Positions 49,969-57,104 of a stretch of 64,000 bases of DNA are shown in pieces. Position numbers and translations under genes: made by a program. The notes beneath the pieces are model-generated. The model was not told the DNA's origin, did no database searches, and was given only the letters and a program-made list of their open reading frames with translations. Source of the DNA: Nesterenkonia sp. Act20 (lineage in GTDB: Bacteria; Actinomycetota; Actinomycetes; Actinomycetales; Micrococcaceae). How positions within the stretch are numbered: position 1 is the stretch's first letter; every line of letters starts with the position of its first letter. The stretch lies in assembly GCF_019173455.1 (NCBI RefSeq), contig NZ_JADPQH010000001.1, forward strand, positions 434,001-498,000, read 5' to 3'.

Positions 49969-50433
49969 ATGGAAAACAGCACGATGAAGCGGAGTCGCTG
50001 GGGACGCTCGCGCTTCGGTGGCAGCTCCGCCGTCTTGGTCAGCGTCTCACTGGGCATCGGCGCTGCCATCTCTGCAGCGGCGGGTGCCCTCTTCGTAACG
50101 CTCAGCGACAGCGAGCGCCCAATCCTCGCCTTCGCCCTGATGGTCACGTTGACCCTCCCCACTGCAGCTGCCCTGGGTTGGGCGCTGCTCGTGGATCGCG
50201 CCACTCTCATTGGCGCCGCCGACAAGCCTGAGGATTCCATCGAGTCGACCTGGTATGACAAGGCCGCGAGCGGGGCCTTCGGGGACATACTGCTCGTGGG
50301 TGGCCTTGGGGCAGGAGGCTTCGCGCTGACCTGGATCGAGGGCCCTCTCACCTGGGCTCTCTCCGGCCTGGTCCTGTTCGCCATGCTCGATTTCGCCGCG
50401 CGCTACCAGTGGCTGAAGAAAGCCGCAGCCTGA
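49969..50433 (+). CDS. Membrane protein coupled to an XRE regulator
   Basis: A 154-residue protein with four hydrophobic segments: SSAVLVSVSLGIGAAISAAAGALFV, PILAFALMVTLTLPTAAALGWALLV, FGDILLVGGLGAGGFAL and ALSGLVLFAMLDFAA. The polar loop contains PEDSIESTWYDKAASGAF. It precedes a YozG-like small HTH gene with TGATG overlap, a common arrangement in which both genes form one operon. The role is unknown, possibly a sensor for membrane or envelope state. Confidence 0.65.
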   Translation: MENSTMKRSRWGRSRFGGSSAVLVSVSLGIGAAISAAAGALFVTLSDSERPILAFALMVTLTLPTAAALGWALLVDRATLIGAADKPEDSIESTWYDKAASGAFGDILLVGGLGAGGFALTWIEGPLTWALSGLVLFAMLDFAARYQWLKKAAA

Positions 50434-50630
50434 TGCAGAACTCACTCGCGCAGCGTCGACAGGGCCTCGGGTGGTCTCAACAGCAGCTGGCCGATGAGCT
50501 CGGGGTTTCGCGTCAAACCATCATCTCGATCGAGAAGGGCCGCTACGACCCATCGCTTCCGGTGGCATTCAGGCTCGCCGCCGTCTTTGAATGTGCCATC
50601 GAAGAGCTGTTCACCCCAGAGTCCTCTTGA
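50433..50630 (+). CDS. Small XRE-family regulator (YozG type)
   Basis: A 65-residue single HTH: LAQRRQGLGWSQQQLADELGVSRQTIISIEKGRYDPSLPVAFRLAAVFECAIEELFTPE. The recognition helix is around VSRQTIISIEKG. This is the usual size of YozG-like regulators, which normally repress their own operon with an adjacent membrane protein. The ATG overlaps the previous stop (TGATG), so translation is coupled. Confidence 0.9.
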   Translation: MQNSLAQRRQGLGWSQQQLADELGVSRQTIISIEKGRYDPSLPVAFRLAAVFECAIEELFTPESS

Positions 50631-50668
50631 CCGCCTCACCCCAGACCGTGGCGAGCATGCCCTTGAGT

Positions 50669-50691
50669 TATACCCCCATGGGGTATATAGA
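50669..50691 (+). promoter_or_regulatory. CsoR-like copper operator with overlapping -10 box
   Basis: TATACCCC-CAT-GGGGTATA (50669-50687) is the pseudo-palindrome bound by CsoR-type copper repressors. TATAGA at 50686-50691 is a -10 box 6 nt before the ATG at 50698. Copper would release the repressor and start a leaderless mRNA. No csoR gene lies in the window. Confidence 0.7.
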
Positions 50692-50697
50692 TAGAAC

Positions 50698-52819
50698 ATG
50701 ACCTCTCCCCACACAGCCGCACACCACGACGGTCCTCCGGACGCCGCCACCCCGGATCAGGCCAAGGGACACGGAGAGCACCGTGACCACGAGCAGTCCG
50801 GCGGGCACGAACACCATGGCAGCCATGACAGTCACGGCGGACATGGCGATCACGTAGGTCAGTTTCGCCGGCTGTTCTGGATCATGCTTGTGCTGGCTGT
50901 GCCCGTCGTCGGTTTCAACGACATGTTCGCTGACCTCATCGGCTATAGCCTCCCCGAGGCACACTGGGTCTGGTGGGTCTCCCCCGTGCTGGGAACGGTC
51001 GTCTACTTCTGGGGCGGCTGGCCCTTTCTCAGCTCGGGTCTGGGCGAGGCCCGCACCCGTAAGCCCGGGATGATGCTGCTCATCGCCCTGGCGCTGACCG
51101 TCGCGTTCATCGCCTCCTGGGGTGCCACCCTGCGACTGCTGGACCACGAGCTGAACTTCTGGTGGGAGCTGGCTCTGCTGGTGGTCATCATGCTGCTGGG
51201 CCACTGGATCGAAATGCGATCGCTCGCGCAGACCACCTCCGCCCTGGACTCTCTCGCCGCCCTGCTGCCGGATGAGGCGGAGAAGGTCGACGGCGAAGAG
51301 ACTGTCACCGTCTCCCCTGCCGAGCTGGAGGTGGGCGACGTCGTCGTCGTCCGTCCCGGCGCTGCTGTTCCTGCGGATGGGCGGATCACCGACGGTTCGG
51401 CGAGCATGGACGAATCGATGGTCACCGGTGAATCGCAGCCGGTGCGTCGCGAGAAGGGTGATCAGGTCGTCGCCGGCACCGTGGCCACCGACTCAGGGCT
51501 GCGCGTGGAGATCACCGCCACCGGTGATGACACCTCCCTGGCGGGCATCCAGAAGCTTGTCAGCGATGCCCAAGGCTCCTCCTCCCGCGCTCAGCGACTG
51601 GCGGACAAGGCGGCGGCATGGCTGTTCTGGTTCGCCACTCGGCGCCGCGCTCATCACCGCGATCGTCTGGTCCCTGGTCGGCCTTCCGGACAGCGCCGTG
51701 GTGCGCACGATCACCGTCTTGGTGATCGCCTGTCCCCACGCACTGGGTCTTGCCATCCCGCTGGTCGTCTCCATCGCCACCGAGCGCGCTGCCCGCGGCG
51801 GGGTGCTGGTGAAGGATCGCCTCGCACTGGAATCGATGCGCACGGTGGACACCGTGCTCTTCGACAAGACCGGAACCCTGACCAAGGGAGAGCCGACGGT
51901 CACCGCCGTCGCAGCTCGGGGCGAGCGCAGCGAAGAGGACGTGCTCGCACTCGCGGCCGCCGCCGAGTCCGACAGCGAACATCCGCTGGCCCGAGCAATC
52001 CTCGGCGCCGCGCAGGCCCGCGAGCTCCACGTGGCCGGCGCTCGAGACTTCTCCTCCTCCCCGGCCGTCGGGGTCAGGGCCGAGGTGGACGGCGCGGTCA
52101 TCGAGGTGGGCGGCCCCCATCTCCTGGCGCAGCGTGAGGTCGACGAGCTCGAGGTGGCTCAGGGCTGGAGGGATCAGGGCGCGATCATCCTGCATGTGCT
52201 CGCCGACGGCGTCGTCATCGGCGCGCTGCGCCTGGCCGACGAGGTCCGCGCCGAATCCCGGGACGCCGTGGAGGAGCTGCACGCCCGAGGCGTTCAGGTG
52301 GTCATGATCACCGGGGATGCGCAGGCCGTCGCGGACACCGTCGCATCCGAGCTCGACATCGACCGGGTCTTCGCGGGAGTGAGGCCCGAGGACAAGGCGG
52401 CCAAGGTCGCGGAGCTCCAGGAGGAGGGACGCACGGTCGCCATGGTCGGCGACGGCGTCAACGATGCGCCTGCGCTGGCCCAGGCCGACGTCGGCATCGC
52501 CATCGGCGCCGGCACCGACGTCGCCATCGGCTCCGCTGGCGTCATCCTTGCCTCCTCCGACCCCCGCTCGGTGCTCTCGGTCATCGAGCTCTCCCGAGCC
52601 ACCTACCGGAAGATGAAGCAGAACCTGTGGTGGGCCGCCGGTTACAACCTCGTCTCGGTTCCGCTGGCCGCCGGCGTCCTCGCCCCGGTCGGCTTCGTGC
52701 TGCCCATGAGCGTCGGGGCGCTGTTGATGTCTGCCTCCACGGTGGTGGTCGCACTGAACGCGCAGACGCTGCGCCGGCTCGACCTGAGGCCGGCGGCCAA
52801 TGGTGCTCACCAGAGGTGA
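50698..52819 (+). pseudogene. CopB-type copper P1B-ATPase, interrupted by a frameshift
   Basis: The first frame (50698 to about 51637) encodes a His-rich N-terminus, four helices and the actuator domain (MDESMVTGESQPVRREKGDQVV). The second frame (to 52819) continues with LGAALITAIVW, the metal site VIACPHALGLAIPLV (CPH), DKTGTLTKGE, SEHPLARAI, MVGDGVNDAPALAQADVGIAIG and the ending MSASTVVVALNAQTLRRLD. CPH fits P1B-3 (CopB). The frames meet at GCCACTCGGCGCC (near 51639), where loss of one CT from a CTCT run would explain it. Mutation or sequencing error cannot be separated; the CDS may be intact. Confidence 0.85.
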
Positions 52820-52876
52820 GCGACTGTGCTTGGTCCAGCGGCAGGGCACTGCGACCCAGGACCCAAGAACTCCACG

Positions 52877-54082
52877 TCAGAGCACGTCGACCCGGCGGCC
52901 GGCGAAAGAGCCGACCAACGCCATCGCCAGGATCGCCGCGACGGTGATCCAGAGCACCGGAGACCAGGAGTCGGTCACTTCGAAGAGCGTCCCAGCGAGC
53001 AGCGGCCCCACCGCCGCCAGCAGGTAGCCGACACCCTGCGCCATTCCAGAGAGCCTGCTGGCTTCAGCCGAGGTGCGGGCTCGCATGCTGATCAAGGTCA
53101 ATCCGACCAGGAGGTTGCCCCCGGAGGCGAAGCCGGCGATCAGCGCCCAGGCCGGCATGGCGGAGGGGACCAGCAGCATGCCCAGGACACCGACCAGCAT
53201 GATCCCCGCCAGCGCCAGCAGAGTCAGCCGCTGATCCGCTGCGCGCTGCATCACGGCTCCGACGACCAGGCTCGCTGCGATCCCGATGGCCTGGTAGGCG
53301 CCCAGCCACAATCCCGCACTGGCTTCGGAGAACCCATGCGAGGTCTGGATCGCTGGGAACCAGGTGAGCATCAGATAGAAGATTCCTGACTGCAGGGCAA
53401 AGTACCCCGTGACCTGCCAGGCCACGGCGGAGCGCCACATCGAACCGCCCGGAGGTTCCGGAGTGACGAGCTGGGGCCCCGTCGCCAAAGAGGCATCCCG
53501 GCGCGCACGCCGCAGCCGGGTGCTCCAGACTCCGGCGGAGATCAGGGCGAGGATCGCGGAGGCACCAAGCGTCAGCTCCCAGCCGTGGGCGGCCGCCACG
53601 GGTACCGCGGTGCCGGAGGCGACGGCGGCGCATCCGACGAGCACGGCCGTGTAGAGCCCGGTCACGGCCGGCACGCGGCCTGGGAAGTCACGTTTGACCA
53701 CAGCGGGCACCAGCACATTGCCCACCCCGATGGCGGCACTGAGGAGGATGGTCCCGGCGAAGAGCGAGAAGTCCCCGAGCGGCAGGGACCGCAGCAGGGT
53801 TCCCGCCGCCAGGAACAGCAGGGCGAAGAAGATGCTGCGCTCCAATCCCCAGCGACGGGCGGCGGCCGCGACGAACAGCGCCACGACGCCGAAACCCACC
53901 GCAGGTATCGCACCCAGCAGTCCCAGCGCGGCGGGCCCCAGGCCCGTATCGTCACCGATCCGCTCGATCAGCGGGCCCACCGCGGTGATGGCGGGACGCA
54001 GATTGGCAGCCACGATGAGCACCGTGACCAGCAGCATCAGCTGAGACGGGCCCCGCACAGAGGACCGTGTGGCGTCACTCAT
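52877..54082 (-). CDS. CynX/NimT-family MFS transporter
   Basis: A 401-residue twelve-helix transporter. The N-terminal LVTVLIVAANLRPAITAVGPLIERIGDDTGLGPAALGLLGAIPAVGFGVVALF is the CynX/NimT signature, and AGVWSTRLRRARRD marks the central loop. Relatives move cyanate, nitroimidazoles or other small organic compounds. It begins 7 bp after an Lrp/AsnC regulator in the same direction and is presumably controlled by it. Confidence 0.9.
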   Translation of the reverse strand: MSDATRSSVRGPSQLMLLVTVLIVAANLRPAITAVGPLIERIGDDTGLGPAALGLLGAIPAVGFGVVALFVAAAARRWGLERSIFFALLFLAAGTLLRSLPLGDFSLFAGTILLSAAIGVGNVLVPAVVKRDFPGRVPAVTGLYTAVLVGCAAVASGTAVPVAAAHGWELTLGASAILALISAGVWSTRLRRARRDASLATGPQLVTPEPPGGSMWRSAVAWQVTGYFALQSGIFYLMLTWFPAIQTSHGFSEASAGLWLGAYQAIGIAASLVVGAVMQRAADQRLTLLALAGIMLVGVLGMLLVPSAMPAWALIAGFASGGNLLVGLTLISMRARTSAEASRLSGMAQGVGYLLAAVGPLLAGTLFEVTDSWSPVLWITVAAILAMALVGSFAGRRVDVL

Positions 54083-54089
54083 GCTCGAC

Positions 54090-54563
54090 TCACTCGTCGA
54101 AGGACTTTCCTGTGTTCAGATGCGGCCGCTGACTTTTGATGATCTTCATCGGGAACGCAGAGTCCGTGCCCTGCACGCCGGGGATGGTCAGCACCTTCTT
54201 GGTGAGGAATCTCTCATAGGCATGCAGATCCGCCACGGCCACGCGGACGAAGTAGTCGGGCGATCCGAAGAGGCGGAGCAGCTCGAGAACCTCCTCATAG
54301 CTGGCCATAGTGTTCTCGAAGCGCTCAACGGTCTCGCGGTCGCCCCATTTGAGCTCGATGTCCAGCCCGACCTCAAAGGACTGACCCAGCGCCTCCGGAT
54401 TGATATCCGCGGTATAGCCGAGAATCACGCCGTCGGCCTCGAGTCGTTGGACTCTGCGCAGGCAGGGCCCAGCGGTCAGGCCCACCTTCTGTGCCAGAGC
54501 GGCGTTGGAGATGCGTCCATCCTCACGCAACGCGGCAATGATTGCCCGATCCACACTGTCCAT
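54090..54563 (-). CDS. Lrp/AsnC-family transcriptional regulator
   Basis: A 157-residue protein. Residues 1-50 form the AsnC HTH (MDSVDRAIIAALREDGRISNAALAQKVGLTAGPCLRRVQRLEADGVILGY), and residues 65-145 the ligand-binding RAM domain (VGLDIELKWGDRETVERFENTM, LRLFGSPDYFVRVAVADLHAYERF). It should respond to an amino acid and control the adjacent exporter gene. The ATG at 54563 is chosen since the HTH begins directly after it. Confidence 0.92.
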   Translation of the reverse strand: MDSVDRAIIAALREDGRISNAALAQKVGLTAGPCLRRVQRLEADGVILGYTADINPEALGQSFEVGLDIELKWGDRETVERFENTMASYEEVLELLRLFGSPDYFVRVAVADLHAYERFLTKKVLTIPGVQGTDSAFPMKIIKSQRPHLNTGKSFDE

Positions 54564-55016
54564 GGGGTGATTCTTGCACCAGACAGCATCACATGGGGTG
54601 GGATGGCGCAGAATTCCCACATCGTGGAAAGCTGCGGGGAGTGACTGACAGTGCCCGGCAGGGCGTGATCCGGCACTCACATGTTTTTCACAGAAACGTT
54701 GATAACGGGTAGATAACGGGCCTGCTTCCGCGTGATTTCAGTGTTTATGGGCGTCCCCACCGCCCATCCCCCCGGTTGACGCAATCAAAACGAGACCTTT
54801 TACTAGTACATGGACATCTTCTGTGATGTCGCTGTGATTACTGGGTCTCCGTTCCCAGGCCCCTCCAGTGACATTCACGGAAGCACCGGAGTCGGCGCCC
54901 CACCACCGTCCATACCGACTCAGGTGAATATTGACCGCCACACGTTATGAAGGCGGACGGTGACACGAGGACGGCCCGGGAGGGTCACGAGTGCAGGGAC
55001 TTCGGGACTGAACCTC
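54564..55016 (+). promoter_or_regulatory. Intergenic region and long leader of the Rpf gene
   Basis: The 453-bp gap holds no convincing gene. A direct repeat GATAACGGG at 54702-54710 and 54713-54721 (11-bp phase) lies upstream of a possible promoter, TTGACG (54776-54781) and TACTAG (54801-54806). If that promoter is used, the Rpf leader is about 200 nt. The reverse complement of GATAAC (GTTATC) also appears in the NlpC/P60 promoter. Confidence 0.4.
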
Positions 55017-55718
55017 ATGCAGACCAAGCAGACTTTCAAGAAGGCTCTCGGCGGCGGACTTGCCGTGGCCACTCTGGCCGGCGCAGGCGTCATCGCTCAG
55101 GCCCCCGCAGCAAGCGCGGCTTCCCAGTGGGATCAGCTCGCACAGTGCGAGTCCGGTGGCAACTGGTCCATCAACACCGGCAACGGCTACTACGGTGGCC
55201 TGCAGTTCTCCCAGCAGTCCTGGCAGGCAGTGGGCGGCTCCGGCCTCCCCAGCCAGGCCAGCAAGTCTGAGCAGATCAGCCGCGCCCACCAGCTGTGGGA
55301 GGCACAGGGCTGGGGCGCATGGCCCTCCTGCTCCGCACAGCTCGGCCTCTCCGGCAACCCGGGCGGCGGCGGATCCCCCGCTCCGGCTCCAGAGCCAGAG
55401 CCAGAGCCCGCTCCGGTTCAGCAGGCTCCGCAGCAGCAGGCCCCTGCGCCAGCGCCGGCTCCCGAGCCAGCACCCGTGCAGCAGGCTCCGCAGACTGAGG
55501 TCCAGTCAGCTCCCGCCCCGCAGAGCGTCGAGCAGCCCAGCTCCGACGTACAGGTCTCGGGTGAGACCTACACCGTGCAGTCCGGCGACTCGCTCACCAG
55601 CATCGCCGCCGCACTGGGCGTCGACTGGAACGAGCTGTGGAGCGCCAACGGCGATCTCGTCGAGGATCCCAACCTGATCTTCGTCGGCGATCAGCTGAAG
55701 CTGCCCGTGGCCGGCTGA
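55017..55718 (+). CDS. Resuscitation-promoting factor-like lysozyme with LysM
   Basis: A 233-residue secreted protein. The signal peptide runs from MQTKQTFKKALGGG to APAASA. Residues about 35-110 are the RPF transglycosylase domain: WDQLAQCESGGNWSINTGNGYYGGLQFSQQSW, with the catalytic Glu in CESGG, ending GAWPSCSAQLGL. A Pro/Ala/Glu/Gln linker ([17 protein letters not shown]) follows, then a C-terminal LysM (ETYTVQSGDSLTSIAAALGVDWNELWSAN). It should cleave peptidoglycan and stimulate regrowth of dormant cells. Confidence 0.95.
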   Translation: MQTKQTFKKALGGGLAVATLAGAGVIAQAPAASAASQWDQLAQCESGGNWSINTGNGYYGGLQFSQQSWQAVGGSGLPSQASKSEQISRAHQLWEAQGWGAWPSCSAQLGLSGNPGGGGSPAPAPEPEPEPAPVQQAPQQQAPAPAPAPEPAPVQQAPQTEVQSAPAPQSVEQPSSDVQVSGETYTVQSGDSLTSIAAALGVDWNELWSANGDLVEDPNLIFVGDQLKLPVAG

Positions 55719-55741
55719 TCCAGCCAGCATCACGACGTATC

Positions 55742-55779
55742 ACTCAGGGGGTACCAGCTTGCGCTGGTGCCCCCTGAGT
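55742..55779 (+). terminator. Intrinsic terminator after the Rpf gene
   Basis: A 17-bp stem, ACTCAGGGGGTACCAGC (55742-55758) with its complement at 55763-55779 (one G-U pair), and a TTGC loop. The 3' T tract is weak. Confidence 0.8.
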
Positions 55780-55834
55780 CGTGTTATGAATGATGTCACC
55801 TGCCGCGTCACCAGACTCTAGGGAGACACATCGC

Positions 55835-57025
55835 TTGCGACGCCGACTCAGCTTCCTTCACCCCGCACTGACCACAGCGACCGTGGGCGCTCTGGCTGTC
55901 GGCTGCTCCGGGCCGACCTCCCTGGGAAACGACCCCGAACCCCAGGGTTCCGAGCAGTGCGCGGTGCTCCCACCAGATCAGGCGCTGCCCGCAGACCGCA
56001 CGACCTTCGGGGTGAATCCCGACTGGGCAGTCGAGACGCTCGAGGAGTTCGCCACCGTCACGGGTGTCGAGCCTGGCGCCGCTGTGCAGTTCATCGGCCT
56101 CCCGTTCAGCTCTGAAGATGCCCAGAATGTGCGGGCGGCGGCAGACCAGGTGGCGGCATTGGGAGGCGTGCTGGTGTTGACGCTCGAACCATACGAGGGC
56201 CTCGACGCCGTGACCGATGAATCCGTCCAGGAACTGACCGACCTGCTCTCAGAGGTCAATGGAAAACAGGTCCCGGTCCTGCTCCGCTTCGCCCACGAGA
56301 TGAACGGCTCCTGGTACCCCTGGGGGCAGCAGCCCCAGGCCTTCATCGAAACTTTCCGGACCGTGGCCGCCGCAGTGCACGAGCAGACGCCGGCGACACA
56401 GATGATGTGGGCTCCGAACTACGGCGGTGGATACCCCTTCGCTGGTGGTCAGTACGCGCCCGAGGCTGGAACCGCAGATTTTGATGCGTTGGACACCGAT
56501 CAGGATGGCGAGCTCACCGAAGCTGATGATCCGTACCAGCCCTACTACCCGGGGGATGACGCCGTCGACTGGGTCGGAATGACGCTCTACCACTGGGGCA
56601 GTGTCTACCCCTGGGGCGGCAATAATCTGCCCGAGACCGAAAAGTTCGCCGCGCAGCTGCGCGGGACCTATGACGGACTCGGAGGGGACGAGAGCGGTCT
56701 CCCTGACTTCTACGCGATCTATTCCGAGGAGCGCGACAAGCCGCTGGCCATCCCGGAGACTGCTGCGTTCGTGACCGAGGAGGCCAACTCCGATTACGCG
56801 CTGGAGATCAGGCGCGCGTGGTGGCAGCAGGTCTTTTCAGAGACCACGCGCTCAGAGTTTCCCAACATTCGGCTGATCAACTGGTTCAACTGGGACAAGC
56901 ACGAGCCGGAGGCAGAGGGAATAGTCCGCTGGTCCATCACCTCAGATCAGCGCATCGCGGATGCGTTCCGCAGCGATCTGCCCGACTGGGTGACCACGGC
57001 CGAAGATGTCACCATCTGCCAGTAG
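55835..57025 (+). CDS. GH26-like lipoprotein (beta-mannanase family)
   Basis: A 396-residue surface lipoprotein. The TTG start (55835) has GGGAG 9 nt upstream and gives a standard signal peptide with lipobox ALAVGC; an ATG at 55790 is the alternative. The catalytic domain has VLLRFAHEMNGSWYPWG (acid/base Glu), WVGMTLYHWGSVYPWGG and PLAIPETAAFV (nucleophile Glu), the GH26 pattern. A calcium-loop-like insert, DTDQDGELTEADD, follows the first half. It would cut beta-mannan or a related glycan at the cell surface. Confidence 0.82.
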   Translation: MRRRLSFLHPALTTATVGALAVGCSGPTSLGNDPEPQGSEQCAVLPPDQALPADRTTFGVNPDWAVETLEEFATVTGVEPGAAVQFIGLPFSSEDAQNVRAAADQVAALGGVLVLTLEPYEGLDAVTDESVQELTDLLSEVNGKQVPVLLRFAHEMNGSWYPWGQQPQAFIETFRTVAAAVHEQTPATQMMWAPNYGGGYPFAGGQYAPEAGTADFDALDTDQDGELTEADDPYQPYYPGDDAVDWVGMTLYHWGSVYPWGGNNLPETEKFAAQLRGTYDGLGGDESGLPDFYAIYSEERDKPLAIPETAAFVTEEANSDYALEIRRAWWQQVFSETTRSEFPNIRLINWFNWDKHEPEAEGIVRWSITSDQRIADAFRSDLPDWVTTAEDVTICQ

Positions 57026-57104
57026 CGCATCCGACGACCCATCCCTCGGTGAGAGTTCGCACCTGCGGGCACGGCCGGCAGATGCGGCGCTGTTCCCAGA
57101 CTCT

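Noticed and set aside
49969-50630. Toxin-antitoxin system (membrane protein plus small HTH)
   Set aside because: The partner has four hydrophobic segments and no toxin features; YozG-type pairs are usually regulatory.
54812-55016. c-di-AMP riboswitch before the Rpf gene
   Set aside because: Only a loose AGGTGAAT match is present; the rest of the consensus is absent.
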